Below are positions 9,130 through 17,862 of a stretch of 64,000 nucleotides of DNA, one piece after another. The first letter of the stretch is position 1, and the number at the start of each line of letters is the position of its first letter. The notes under the pieces were generated by a model. That model was not told the origin of the DNA, searched no databases, and saw only the letters and a list, made by a program, of their open reading frames with translations. The stretch is from Mycobacterium asiaticum (lineage in GTDB: Bacteria > Actinomycetota > Actinomycetes > Mycobacteriales > Mycobacteriaceae), in NCBI RefSeq assembly GCF_001673635.1, contig NZ_LZMH01000023.1:1-64000 (forward strand), written 5' to 3'. The position numbers were made by a program, and so were the translations under genes.

Positions 9130-9591
9130 ATGAGCTGGTGGACTGCCCGCGCCGAGCGGACGCTGAGCGAAGAGGTGCCCGCGGCGCCGGAGCGGGTGCG
9201 CGACTACTACGTCGACCTGGACAACATCAGGCTCGTGCACCCGCTGATCGTTTCGGTCGAAGTGCTTTCGCGCACCGAGACGGCCGACGGCTATCAGCAG
9301 AGCTACCGCGTGGTGGACCGGATCCCACTGGGGCCGGTCACCATGAGGGTGACGTACCTTGCGCGGCTGCATGTTCCGGCCCACGGCGACGTGCTGACCG
9401 AAGCCGACCAGTCACCGGGGGTGCGGCTGCGCGGGACGGTGAGCTTCCTACCGATCGAGGGCGGCACCCGCATCACCGAACGGATCCGGTTCGAAGCGCC
9501 CCGTCCGCTGGCCGCGATCACCGTCCGGGAGGCGGTCAAGGCGCACGCCAAGATGCTCTACGGCATCCGGCGGCATTTCGAATCACGCTGA
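9130..9591 (+). CDS. SRPBCC (START-like) family protein
   Basis: A 153-residue protein of the SRPBCC/polyketide-cyclase-like fold. The start gives MSWWTARAERTLSEEVPAAPERVRDYYVDLDNIRLVHP in outline, the usual first strand and kinked helix that line the ligand pocket. Mid-protein strands (YRVVDRIPLGPVTMRVTY) and a long C-terminal helix (VREAVKAHAKMLYGIRRHF) complete the fold. Such proteins bind hydrophobic ligands or act as cyclases, but no catalytic residue is diagnostic. The longer frame reading through the rhomboid gene is ignored; ATG 9130 lies just after the hairpin. It converges with the SDR gene, with one base between the stops. Confidence 0.8.
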   Translation: MSWWTARAERTLSEEVPAAPERVRDYYVDLDNIRLVHPLIVSVEVLSRTETADGYQQSYRVVDRIPLGPVTMRVTYLARLHVPAHGDVLTEADQSPGVRLRGTVSFLPIEGGTRITERIRFEAPRPLAAITVREAVKAHAKMLYGIRRHFESR

Positions 9592-9592
9592 G

Positions 9593-10366
9593 CTAACGGA
9601 CGTTCCACTCCGAGTTCAGGGCCCGATCCGACAGGTACTTCGTGGAGCTCCAGCCGCCGTCGACGACGATGGTCTGCCCATTGATGAACGCGCCCCCGGG
9701 CGAGCACAGGAACGCCACCGTGCTGGCGACATCCTCGACGGTGCCCAGGCGTTGATGCGGGGTCATCTCGGTGTTGATGCGCCGGAATCGCTCGTCGGCC
9801 AGCCGGTGCTCGGTCATAGCTGTCTGGATGACCCCGGGAGCCACGGCGTTGCAACGGATTCCCTGCGCGCCGTACTGGCAGGCGATATGTGTGGTCATCG
9901 CGGTCAGCCCGCCTTTGGCGGCCGAGTAGGCACCGCCGCGCATGCCGCCGACGACGGCGAACGTCGAGGTGATGTTGACAATGGCCGATCCGGGCTGCAG
10001 ATGCGGCAGCACTTCGCGGATAAGCCGGAACGGCGCGCGCAGCATCAATCCGAGGAAATGGTCCAGGGATTCGTCGTCGGTCTCGTGCAGCGGTCTGGGG
10101 CTACCCACGCCGGCGGTGTTGACCAGGAAGTCGATGCGGCCCCAACGGGCCAGGGCGGCCTCGGTGATCCGCTCGGGCGCCGCGTCGTCGGTGAGATCGG
10201 CGGCGTGGGTGGCCACCCGCTGCGGATCGCCGATCGCCTCGGCCAGCGTGTCGAGCTTGGCTTGGTCGCGCCCGGTGGCGAAAACCGCGATACCGGACTC
10301 GGCAAGCTTTGCCGCGCAACCGGATCCGATGCCGCCGGTCGCCCCGGTCACAATCGCTACCTGCAT
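9593..10366 (-). CDS. Short-chain dehydrogenase/reductase, last gene of the minus-strand catabolic arm
   Basis: A 257-residue SDR: TGATGGIGSGCA nucleotide motif near residue 7, NTAG, ITSTFA, catalytic YSAAKGG, and a C-terminal INGQTIVVDGGWS of the FabG-like group. The longest frame runs far upstream into the ligase gene, but ATG 10366 begins MQVAIVTGATGG and lies immediately after the ligase stop. The two are therefore adjacent and probably translationally coupled. It likely oxidises or reduces a hydroxy/keto intermediate of the pathway encoded by the island (inference). Confidence 0.88.
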   Translation of the reverse strand: MQVAIVTGATGGIGSGCAAKLAESGIAVFATGRDQAKLDTLAEAIGDPQRVATHAADLTDDAAPERITEAALARWGRIDFLVNTAGVGSPRPLHETDDESLDHFLGLMLRAPFRLIREVLPHLQPGSAIVNITSTFAVVGGMRGGAYSAAKGGLTAMTTHIACQYGAQGIRCNAVAPGVIQTAMTEHRLADERFRRINTEMTPHQRLGTVEDVASTVAFLCSPGGAFINGQTIVVDGGWSSTKYLSDRALNSEWNVR

Positions 10367-10367
10367 G

Positions 10368-11960
10368 TCATTGCCCTGCCTTTTCCAGCGTCGCCTTGAT
10401 CCGGTGCTTGAGCACCTTGCCGGCGTCGTTCTTCGGGAGGTCATCCCAGATGACCACCTGCTCGGGCGCTTTGAAGCGGGCAACGCCGGCGCTCTCCAGG
10501 AAGGCACGCAGCCCGGCGACATCGGGTGCCGCCGGGCCGGCCGCCACCACCACCGCGCACGCCCGCTCACCGGTACGGGCATCGGGCAGGCCGACCACGG
10601 CGACCTCGGCCACGTCGGGATGGTTCACCAGGACGTCCTCGATTTCCTTCGGTGAGATGTTCTCACCATTGCGGATGATGATGTCCTTGGCTCGCCCGGT
10701 GACGACGAGATAGTCACCGTCGACCCAGCGCGCCAGGTCGCCGGTGCGGAAGTAGCCTTCGGCGTCGAATGACCCGTCCTCGTCCTCCCGATGCAGGTAG
10801 CCGACCAGCATTTGGGGTCCGCGCACCCGGATCTCACCGTCGACCAGCTTGACCGCGGCCACACCAACGCGTCCGTCGGTATCGCAGGCGTGCTCGCGGT
10901 GCCCCGGGGAGCCGATCGTCGTCACCGGCACCTCGGTGGAGCCGTACACGCGCGTCACCACGGCCGACTCGAAATACGCTGCCGCGGAACGTATCAGCGA
11001 CGGCGATACGGAGGCGCCGCCGCAAATGAACACCTTCAGATCCGGCAATCGGGTACCGGCACGCTGTGCCGCCGCCAGCAGTTGCGTCAGGAACGGTGTC
11101 GCGCCGGCCATGTGGGTGCAGTGTTCGGCCGTCATCAGGCGGACCGCCTCGTCCGCGTTCCAGCGCTCCATCAACACCGCGGTGGCGGAGAGCAGGTAAG
11201 GCGCCTCGAAAGCGTAGATGGAACCGCCGATGTGAGCTATCGGTGAGGCGACCAGGAACGAGTCGCCCGGCTCGGCCAGCCAATGCCGGTGAATCTGGCG
11301 CAGCAGCGCATAGATCGAGTTATGGCTGTGCAGAACCCCTTTGGGCCGGCCCGTGGTACCCGAGGTGTAGAGGATCATGCGCACCGCATCGGGATCGAGC
11401 GTGGGCAGCGGTAGGGACACTCCGCCGTTGTCGCTGACCGCCTCGAACGGGGTCTGGCCCGGCTCGCAATCTCCCCGCAGCACAATCACTTCTGGTGGCG
11501 ACTCCAATTGCGCGGTGACCCGGCTCAGCATCGCGGGATAGTCGTACCCGCCGAAGCCGGCGGGAACGAAGATGATTCGGCTGTCGGCATCCTCCAGGAT
11601 GAACCGCAGTTCCCGGTCGCGCAGCGACGGCAGGATCGGATTGGCCACCATGCCGGCCAGCGTGGTCGCCAGATAGATGACCGCGGCCTCGTGCCAGTTG
11701 GGCAGCATGAACGACACCACGCTGCTCGGCGGGACACGCTGCTGCAACGCGTGGGCCAACGCGGTGGCCCGCCGGTGCAGGTCGGCGCAGGTGATCCGAA
11801 TATCGCCGTCGATCAACGCAATCCGGGCCGGGGTGTCCCGCGCGGCCGCATCGACGGCGTCGGCCAGCGTGGTCTGGGTCCACCAGCCGTGCGCGTAAGC
11901 CTCGGCGGCGCGCTCGTCGTCCCAACGAACCGATCGCCCGGCCTTGAGCCTCCTAGCCAC
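10368..11960 (-). CDS. AMP-forming acyl-CoA synthetase (cyclohexanecarboxylate-CoA ligase-like)
   Basis: A 530-residue member of the acyl-adenylate-forming superfamily. It has the P-loop YTSGTTGRPKG in the first half, YGSTEVP, the FRTGDLARWVDGDYLVVTGRAKD hinge region, and the C-terminal lysine motif PKNDAGKVLKH. It activates a carboxylic acid to its CoA thioester with ATP. The overall pattern (WWTQTTLADAVDAAARDTP opening) recalls ligases for alicyclic or short branched acids rather than long-chain FadD. The GTG start at 11960 overlaps the end of the GntR gene by 8 bp; AGGAGG lies just inside the frame, so the start could be slightly later. It sits in a minus-strand operon with a regulator, a beta-propeller protein and an SDR. 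Confidence 0.9.
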   Translation of the reverse strand: MARRLKAGRSVRWDDERAAEAYAHGWWTQTTLADAVDAAARDTPARIALIDGDIRITCADLHRRATALAHALQQRVPPSSVVSFMLPNWHEAAVIYLATTLAGMVANPILPSLRDRELRFILEDADSRIIFVPAGFGGYDYPAMLSRVTAQLESPPEVIVLRGDCEPGQTPFEAVSDNGGVSLPLPTLDPDAVRMILYTSGTTGRPKGVLHSHNSIYALLRQIHRHWLAEPGDSFLVASPIAHIGGSIYAFEAPYLLSATAVLMERWNADEAVRLMTAEHCTHMAGATPFLTQLLAAAQRAGTRLPDLKVFICGGASVSPSLIRSAAAYFESAVVTRVYGSTEVPVTTIGSPGHREHACDTDGRVGVAAVKLVDGEIRVRGPQMLVGYLHREDEDGSFDAEGYFRTGDLARWVDGDYLVVTGRAKDIIIRNGENISPKEIEDVLVNHPDVAEVAVVGLPDARTGERACAVVVAAGPAAPDVAGLRAFLESAGVARFKAPEQVVIWDDLPKNDAGKVLKHRIKATLEKAGQ

Positions 11961-12702
11961 GCACTCGTCGCATCGTCATCGAATGCCGGAACCGCGACGC
12001 CGGGTGGGTGTTGATCGTCACCTGGGCAACCTGGCCGTCGGAAGCCCGGTAGGTGCGTTGCACCTGCAGCGCCGGCGTGCCCGGGTCGGCGTCGAGACCA
12101 GCGGACAGTTCGCGCGTCAGCAGCACGGCGACGATCTCCTGGTGCACCTCAACGATATTGAGCCCGAACAGGTCCTCGATCAACGGGAAGATGGGGCCCT
12201 GGTGGCGCTGCAGCAACCTGCCCACCGCCGCGAATGCGCGGTTGATGTAGTACTCGGTGCGGCACAGCGCGGGGCCGGTGTCCTCGACGCCGTCGGTCTG
12301 CCGGAAGCCCCGCACCGTCAGCCACTGGTCACCGATCCCCAGACCGGTGCGCGCGGCAAGTTCGTCGTCGATGGTGACCATCGCGACCGATTCGATCGCG
12401 AACCTGGTACCGGTCGCGAACTCCAGCAGGTCGTTGATCGACATGACGTGCTGGACGTAGGAGTCCGCCGACGGCCGCGGCACCACCAGGGTGCCGGCAC
12501 GCGGACGCGACGACACCAGATTGTCGTCGCGCAACCGTCGCAGTGCCTCCCGGACCGTGTAGCGGCTGACCGCGAATCGTTCGCATAACTCGTGTTCGGT
12601 GGGCAGCTGGGACCCCACCGGGTAGACCCCGTCGACGATCTCCTTGCGCAGCGTGCGCGCCACTTGCAGGTAGCGGTGGTCGGCGACCTTGGTATCGGAC
12701 AA
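11953..12702 (-). CDS. GntR-family regulator with UTRA ligand domain
   Basis: A 249-residue HutC-type GntR repressor. The winged helix occupies residues ~10-75 (RTLRKEIVDGVYPVGSQLPTEHELCERF, then SRYTVREALRRL), and the C-terminal UTRA domain follows (YVQHVMSINDLLEF ... AFAAVGRLLQRH ... ALQVQRTYRASDGQVAQV). UTRA domains bind small effector molecules and release DNA. A GAAGGG ribosome-binding site 8 nt upstream supports the unusual TTG start at 12702. The gene lies inside the operon, between the propeller gene (12 bp) and the ligase (8-bp overlap). The palindromes at 14326 and 14421 are its likely operators, giving control of both arms of the catabolic cluster (inference). Confidence 0.9.
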   Translation of the reverse strand: MSDTKVADHRYLQVARTLRKEIVDGVYPVGSQLPTEHELCERFAVSRYTVREALRRLRDDNLVSSRPRAGTLVVPRPSADSYVQHVMSINDLLEFATGTRFAIESVAMVTIDDELAARTGLGIGDQWLTVRGFRQTDGVEDTGPALCRTEYYINRAFAAVGRLLQRHQGPIFPLIEDLFGLNIVEVHQEIVAVLLTRELSAGLDADPGTPALQVQRTYRASDGQVAQVTINTHPASRFRHSMTMRRVRG

Positions 12703-12714
12703 CGCGGTGGCCCT

Positions 12715-14301
12715 TCAGAATTCCCGGTGCAGGGCCAAGACGCTGCCGTCGGCATCGGCCGAGACGTACAGGGTGCCGTCGGGTCCGGCGGCGATGCCGG
12801 CGAACGGTCCCTGCGGTCCGGAGAAGGGCGGCATGCCCCGCAGCGGTTTGGGGCTGACACCGGGCGGGGCGCCGACCGGCAGGTCGGTGGCGATGGTGCG
12901 CCGGGCGCCGCCGGTCAGGTCGACGGAGACGAGTTCCTTTGCGCCCGCGTCGACTACGTAGACCCGGCCGTCGAGCACCAGCAGACCCTGGGGTCGTTGC
13001 AGTCCCTCGATCAGCGGGGCGTTGTCGCCGACCCGCACCACGCGTCCGGCGCCGGCCTCGGAGACCAGGATCGTCCCGCCGGGTGCGACCGCCACTCCGA
13101 TCGGCTCGGCCAGTCCCGTCGCCAACACTTCGACACCACCGGCGCCGATGCCCAGCACCCGCCCGGCGCCCAGTTCGGCCACCACGAAACTGTTCGGGCC
13201 GGCCACCGCCACCCCGTAGAGTTGGTCGAATCCCGTTGCCAGGAAATCGCTTTCGCTCGCCGCGGGCCGGTAGCGGGCTACCTCACCGTTGGAGGTCGTG
13301 ACGACGAATTCGCCCGGCCCGGTGCTGGCCACCCCGCGCAGGAAGCCCGGGTAGCCGGGACTGAACAGCATGCCGGCGGGACGCAGAGTGCCATCGGCAC
13401 CCAGCACGTAGAAGTAGGTGCCGTCCGCGACGTAGAGGTTGCCGTCGGCGGCCACAGTCAGGTCCAGCGGCCAGTTCAGCCCACCGGGCAGCACCGGCCG
13501 GGTGCTGCCGTCGCTGAGGATCTCGGTGATCTCGCCGGTGAAGTTGGACACGAACAGCCGCTCGCCGACGAAGGTCAGGTTGTCCAGCCCCGGGTTCAGA
13601 TTGGCCAGCACGCTGCGCGCGCCGCTGCGCGGATCGATGCGCAGTACCTGACCGCTGTGTACCTGCGTCGAGACGATCTGGCCCGCGGCGTCGAACTTCA
13701 CCGCGTCGGGGACCCCGAGATCAGCGGCAACGCATTCCGGTTCGCCGCCCTCGGGGTCGATGCGCCAGATCTCGTTGGCGCCCATCACCGGGAAGTACAG
13801 CAGCCCGTCGGAACCCACCTCCATCGCGTTCGGCGACGGGACCTCGTCCAGCAGCACGCGGGGTGCGCCGCCGTTGCGGTCGAGCTCGAGCAGGCGACCG
13901 CCCGCGCGGCATTCTCCGATGAACAGCCGGCCCCGGTGCACCGTGATGCCGTTGGCCGAGGGGACGTCGTCACGCAGCACGCGGGTGCGGCCGGCGGGGT
14001 CGCGCACGCTGACCCGCCCGTCCATCACCTCGGTCGCATAGAGGTTGCCCGCCGCGTCGAAGGCCACGTCGTCGGGCGCGATGATCTCGCCGCCCTTGGC
14101 GCTGACCGTGTCGAGTCGGCCGGTCTGAAGGTCCAGCGCACTGATCTGGCTGCCCGTCACCTGTGCGATGTACACCCGCCCGTCCGGGCCGGTACGCAGG
14201 CCGTTCGCCCCGAACAGCCGGCTGGGCTCGGTGAGGCGGGTCAGGGTCCAGCCTTCGGCGACGCCCGGGGGCCGTGCGGCGCGATAGCGAGCAGCCTCCA
14301 C
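12715..14301 (-). CDS. SMP-30/gluconolactonase-like beta-propeller protein
   Basis: About 528 residues made of repeated blades with the SMP-30/NHL signature: GLRTGPDGRVYIAQV, PDDVAFDAAGNLYATEV, SPNAMEVGSDGLLYFPV, LDLTVAADGNLYVAD, FAGIAAGPDGTLYVSAD. The N- and C-terminal halves each look like a propeller, longer than the ~300 residues of a single-domain SMP-30 lactonase. There is no signal peptide. The longest frame starts at a TTG at 14337, but that codon lies inside the palindromic operator and close to a TATTGT -10-like element. The first credible start is the GTG at 14301. A lactonase role would suit a Baeyer-Villiger product made by the divergent operon, but this is inference. Confidence 0.8.
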   Translation of the reverse strand: MEAARYRAARPPGVAEGWTLTRLTEPSRLFGANGLRTGPDGRVYIAQVTGSQISALDLQTGRLDTVSAKGGEIIAPDDVAFDAAGNLYATEVMDGRVSVRDPAGRTRVLRDDVPSANGITVHRGRLFIGECRAGGRLLELDRNGGAPRVLLDEVPSPNAMEVGSDGLLYFPVMGANEIWRIDPEGGEPECVAADLGVPDAVKFDAAGQIVSTQVHSGQVLRIDPRSGARSVLANLNPGLDNLTFVGERLFVSNFTGEITEILSDGSTRPVLPGGLNWPLDLTVAADGNLYVADGTYFYVLGADGTLRPAGMLFSPGYPGFLRGVASTGPGEFVVTTSNGEVARYRPAASESDFLATGFDQLYGVAVAGPNSFVVAELGAGRVLGIGAGGVEVLATGLAEPIGVAVAPGGTILVSEAGAGRVVRVGDNAPLIEGLQRPQGLLVLDGRVYVVDAGAKELVSVDLTGGARRTIATDLPVGAPPGVSPKPLRGMPPFSGPQGPFAGIAAGPDGTLYVSADADGSVLALHREF

Positions 14302-14325
14302 CGCTCGGACGATAGCAACCCTGCT

Positions 14326-14337
14326 TTGTCCAGACAA
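14326..14337. promoter_or_regulatory. Probable GntR operator, minus-strand promoter
   Basis: TTGTCCAGACAA, a near-perfect 12-bp palindrome. It overlaps the TATTGT -10-like element (14334-14339, minus strand) of the propeller-regulator-ligase-SDR operon. It matches the site at 14421-14432 in 11 of 12 bases. Confidence 0.7.
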
Positions 14338-14420
14338 TAGCCTTGCCGAAAGCGTCGGCGGCCTTGACGTGCAGCCAGCCGGTGGAGAATCATGCTCTCT
14401 AATGAATGCACGTCATTATC

Positions 14421-14432
14421 TTGTCCGGACAA
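14421..14432. promoter_or_regulatory. Probable GntR operator, plus-strand promoter
   Basis: TTGTCCGGACAA, a perfect 12-bp palindrome that ends 4 nt before the GTG of the first SDR gene. It overlaps the end of a TATCTT -10-like hexamer (14417-14422). Bound repressor would cover the expected transcription start. No Shine-Dalgarno lies between the site and the GTG, so the transcript probably has a very short leader. Confidence 0.72.
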
Positions 14433-14436
14433 ATAG

Positions 14437-15321
14437 GTGACACGCGATTTCTTGGGACTGGCCGGGCGGGTCGTGGTGGTCGCCGGGGCCGCCGGGGGCG
14501 GGATTGGCACCACCGTCACGCGGACGGTGGCCGAGGCGGGGGCGACAGTGGTCGCGGTGAGCCGGGGCAAGGACAATCTCGACGAACACGTGGGCCCGCT
14601 GATCGCCGACGGCCTGCCGGTGGTGCCGGTGGCGGCCGACGTGTCCACTGACGACGGCGTCAGCGCGGCCCTCGAGGCGGCATGCCGCGCCGACGGCGAG
14701 TTGTACGGCCTGGTCAATGTCGCGGGCGGGGCGGACCCATCGACATGGATGCCGTCGACCCGGGTGACGCGCAGTGACTGGCGCGACCTGTTCAGCCGCA
14801 ACCTCGAGACGATGTTCTTCATGAGCCAGGCGGTGGCGGCGGAATTGAAGCGTCGCAAACGGCCCGGCTCGATCGTGTCGATCTCCTCGATCAGCGGAAT
14901 GAACACCGCGCCGTTCCACGTCGCCTACGGCACCGCCAAAGCCGCGATCGTGGCGGTCACCCGCACCATGGCCGCGGAGTTGGCATGCGACGACGGGGGT
15001 GCCATCCGGGTGAACGCCGTGGCTCCCGGCGTCACCGAGACACCGGCGTCGCGCACCTATACCGACGATGATCCCGAGCGTGACCGTCGTGCCATCGCGA
15101 TGGGACGGCGCGGACGGCCCGACGAGGTGGCCGGCGCGATCCTGTTCCTGCTGTCGGACCTGTCGACCTACATCACCGGCCAGACATTGCTGGTGGACGG
15201 CGGTCTGAATCTGAAGTGGGGACACCTGGGGGCCGACAACACGTCGTTGTTCTTGAAGGACGAGTCCTTCCGCGCCGCGATACAGCGTTGGGAGCAGCAG
15301 GAGGAAGAAACCGGTGACTGA
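14437..15321 (+). CDS. Short-chain dehydrogenase/reductase, first gene of the plus-strand catabolic operon
   Basis: A 294-residue SDR with a slightly unusual nucleotide motif (AGAAGGGIGTTV in place of TGxxxGIG), NVAGGADP, SISSISGMN and catalytic YGTAKAA. It ends with the FabG-like ITGQTLLVDGGLN followed by an extra ~30 residue tail. The GTG at 14437 lies 4 nt after the operator palindrome. The stop overlaps the start of the Rieske gene by 8 bp. It presumably acts on a hydroxy or keto group of the pathway substrate; the exact step is unknown. Confidence 0.87.
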   Translation: MTRDFLGLAGRVVVVAGAAGGGIGTTVTRTVAEAGATVVAVSRGKDNLDEHVGPLIADGLPVVPVAADVSTDDGVSAALEAACRADGELYGLVNVAGGADPSTWMPSTRVTRSDWRDLFSRNLETMFFMSQAVAAELKRRKRPGSIVSISSISGMNTAPFHVAYGTAKAAIVAVTRTMAAELACDDGGAIRVNAVAPGVTETPASRTYTDDDPERDRRAIAMGRRGRPDEVAGAILFLLSDLSTYITGQTLLVDGGLNLKWGHLGADNTSLFLKDESFRAAIQRWEQQEEETGD

Positions 15322-16687
15322 CGATTTGACCGCCCCGGTGACGATCGGGGTCGAGGCCTACATCTCCGAGGAGTACGCCCGTGCCGAACGGGACAGGTTG
15401 TGGCGCAAGGTGTGGCAGCAGGTCGGGCGCGTCGAAGACCTACCCAAGGTGGGCAGCTATCTCACCTACGAGATTCTCGACGACTCAATCCTGGTTGTGC
15501 GCACCGGTTCCGACACCTTCGCGGCGCACCACAACGTCTGTGTGCACCGCGGCCGACGTCTGGTGGACACCCCCGTCGGCGCCAAAAGCGCTTGCGGGCA
15601 CAAGAAGTCGTTCGTCTGCGGATTCCACGGCTGGACCTACGACCACGACGGCAATTGCATCCACATTCCCGAACGGGCGGACTGGCAGGGTGCGCTGACG
15701 CCGGAGAACACCCACCTGACCGGCGTGCAGGTGGACACCTGGGGCGGCTGGATCTGGATCAACATGGACCCCGCCGCGGAGCCGTTGCGCGACTACCTGG
15801 AACCCGCGGCCACCATGCTCGACCCGTTCAACCTGGCAGACATGCGCTGCAAGTGGCGCAAATGGCTGCATTTCCAGTGCAATTGGAAGGTTGCGATGGA
15901 GGCCTTCAACGAGACCTACCACGTCGCGACCACGCATCCGCAGTTCAACAAGTTCGGCAACTTCCGCGGCTGGGCCGCCGCCCACGGCAAACACAGCAAC
16001 ATCGGCTACGACGCGCCAAAGGACCTCGCCGAGACCAAGTCGAAGATCCGGCTCGGCACCGGGGCCGACGCGCGGGTGTCGACCGCCGAGATGCAGCTCT
16101 ACACCTTGGAGGAGACCAACGCCACCACCACCCGGACGCTGGTGGATGCCGCGCTGCGGCTGGTCGACGAACTGCCCGAGGACGCGCCCGCGGACCAGGT
16201 GCTCAGTCATTGGCTCAGCGCGGCGCGCCGGGATGACGAAGCGCGCGGGGTGATCTGGCCGACCATCGACCCCGAGCACCTGGCCAACAGCGGGACGGCG
16301 TGGCAGATCTTCCCGAACTTCCAGATCGGGCAGGGCCTGACAACCGCGCTGTGCTACAGCGCCCGCCCGCACGGCTACAACCCGGACCAGTGCATCTTCG
16401 AAGCATCATGCTACGAGCTGTACCCGAAAGGTGAAGAACCGCAGACGGAGTGGGTGTACGCACCGCCCGATGACCCGAACTGGCGCAGTGTGCTGCCGCA
16501 GGACTTCTCCAACATGGCCGCTGTTCAGCAAGGGATGAAATCGCTGGGTTTCCGCGGGCCCAAGCCCAACCCCTACATGGAGCGCAGCACCGCGAACCTG
16601 CACCGCAATCTTGCCGAGTACATGGGGACGGGAGCCCCGCGGCAACTGGCTTCCGAATTGGAAAGAGATACGGAGACGCAACAATGA
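15314..16687 (+). CDS. Rieske non-heme iron oxygenase, alpha subunit
   Basis: A 457-residue ring-hydroxylating oxygenase-type alpha subunit. The Rieske [2Fe-2S] ligands are C76 and H78 (NVCVHRGRRL) and C102 and H105 (FVCGFHGWTYD). The mononuclear iron site has H203 and H208 in ETYHVATTHPQ, and a downstream acidic ligand is expected in the second half. The domain order matches two-component oxygenases that hydroxylate or demethylate aromatic, terpenoid or steroid compounds. No beta subunit, ferredoxin or reductase gene is adjacent, so electrons must come from elsewhere. GAGGAAG precedes the GTG start at 15314. The ATGA overlap with the next gene indicates coupling. Confidence 0.92.
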   Translation: MTDDLTAPVTIGVEAYISEEYARAERDRLWRKVWQQVGRVEDLPKVGSYLTYEILDDSILVVRTGSDTFAAHHNVCVHRGRRLVDTPVGAKSACGHKKSFVCGFHGWTYDHDGNCIHIPERADWQGALTPENTHLTGVQVDTWGGWIWINMDPAAEPLRDYLEPAATMLDPFNLADMRCKWRKWLHFQCNWKVAMEAFNETYHVATTHPQFNKFGNFRGWAAAHGKHSNIGYDAPKDLAETKSKIRLGTGADARVSTAEMQLYTLEETNATTTRTLVDAALRLVDELPEDAPADQVLSHWLSAARRDDEARGVIWPTIDPEHLANSGTAWQIFPNFQIGQGLTTALCYSARPHGYNPDQCIFEASCYELYPKGEEPQTEWVYAPPDDPNWRSVLPQDFSNMAAVQQGMKSLGFRGPKPNPYMERSTANLHRNLAEYMGTGAPRQLASELERDTETQQ

Positions 16688-17862
16688 AGGTCAATCTTGG
16701 GTTCGGAGCACACAACTCCAAGGACTGGGACCGGGTGCTGGCCGAGGACTTCAGCCGGCCGCCCGCGACACCGGACTGGGAGTGCGTGCAGGGCACGCTG
16801 GCGATCGCCGACCTGGCCGAACCGCTGGGGTTCGACGGCGTGTGGATGCCCGAGCACTGCGGGACGCCGTATGGCATGACGCCCAACCCGATTCAGGCGT
16901 TGAGCTACTTCGCCGGGCGCACCGAACGGATCAGCCTGGGCACCTTTGTGGTGGTCGCACCCTGGTGGCACCCGGTCCGGCTGGCGCACCAGATCGCCTA
17001 TCTCGACATCCTTTCCAACGGCCGCTACGACACCATCGGGATCGGCCGGGGCGTGTCGAAGGGCGAATTCGACGCGGTCGGCGTCCCGCGCGAGGAGAGC
17101 CGGCAACGGTTCAACGAGACCCTGGACATCCTGCAGCTGGCGTTCTCCGGCGAACGGTTCTCCTACGACGGCGAGATTTTCAAGGTGCCGGAAATGTCGC
17201 TGCGTCCCGAACCGCGCAGCAACGACCTGTTCTCCCGCATCTACAGCTCGTCGTCCACGGCGGAGTCGCTCGAGATCCTGTCCCGCCGCGGCATGGTGCC
17301 ACTTTTCGTGGGCAACAAGCCCATCGAGGATGCCGGCCGGGAAGTGCAGAAGGTCAACACCTTCCGCCAGGAGGAAGGCCTACCGCCGTGCCAGCCGAAG
17401 AACGTCATGTTCATGTACTGCACGGCCGACCCGGAGGACGCGGCCAGGTCCGAAGAGTGGATCTGGACGGCGAACCGCGACGTCACGGTCCACTATGGCT
17501 TCGCTGACGCCTCGAACTTCAAAGGCGTCAAGGGATATGAGGCCTATGCGGCCCGGGAGGCCACGGCGACCGCGGTTTTGGCGTCCTCAGTCTCGGGAGA
17601 TACCAAAGGGCCGTCGAAGACGCCGGGTTACCACGCTTCCAATCTGCTGATCGGCACACCGGAGGAAATCTTCACCCGTATCAAAGCGGCCCAGGAGGCC
17701 TGCTCGTTCTGTGAGCTGACGATCGTCCCCCAGTTCGGCACCATGCCCTACGAGGATGCGATGGCCAGCACGCGACTGTTCGCCAACGAGGTGTTGCCGG
17801 CCGTGCAGAAAATGGACGCGCCGCTGCATCCCGCCGCTCTTCCGGAGAACGCCCTGGCATGA
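16684..17862 (+). CDS. LLM-class flavin-dependent oxidoreductase
   Basis: A 392-residue bacterial-luciferase-like protein (TIM barrel): LGFDGVWMPEHCGTP, LSYFAGRTERISLGTFVVV, WHPVRLAHQIAYLDILSNGR, GIGRGVSKGEFDAVG. This family uses FMN or F420. The pattern HPVRLAHQ...LSNGRYDTIGIGRG is common in actinobacterial FMN monooxygenases of the alkanal/limonene-monooxygenase-like branch. It lies between the Rieske and Baeyer-Villiger genes, with 4-bp ATGA overlaps at both ends, so it belongs to the same pathway. The flavin reductase partner is not encoded nearby. Confidence 0.9.
   Translation: MKVNLGFGAHNSKDWDRVLAEDFSRPPATPDWECVQGTLAIADLAEPLGFDGVWMPEHCGTPYGMTPNPIQALSYFAGRTERISLGTFVVVAPWWHPVRLAHQIAYLDILSNGRYDTIGIGRGVSKGEFDAVGVPREESRQRFNETLDILQLAFSGERFSYDGEIFKVPEMSLRPEPRSNDLFSRIYSSSSTAESLEILSRRGMVPLFVGNKPIEDAGREVQKVNTFRQEEGLPPCQPKNVMFMYCTADPEDAARSEEWIWTANRDVTVHYGFADASNFKGVKGYEAYAAREATATAVLASSVSGDTKGPSKTPGYHASNLLIGTPEEIFTRIKAAQEACSFCELTIVPQFGTMPYEDAMASTRLFANEVLPAVQKMDAPLHPAALPENALA

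Noticed and set aside
12592..14340. 582-codon plus-strand frame
   Set aside because: Antisense to the beta-propeller gene, whose blade repeats show which strand codes.
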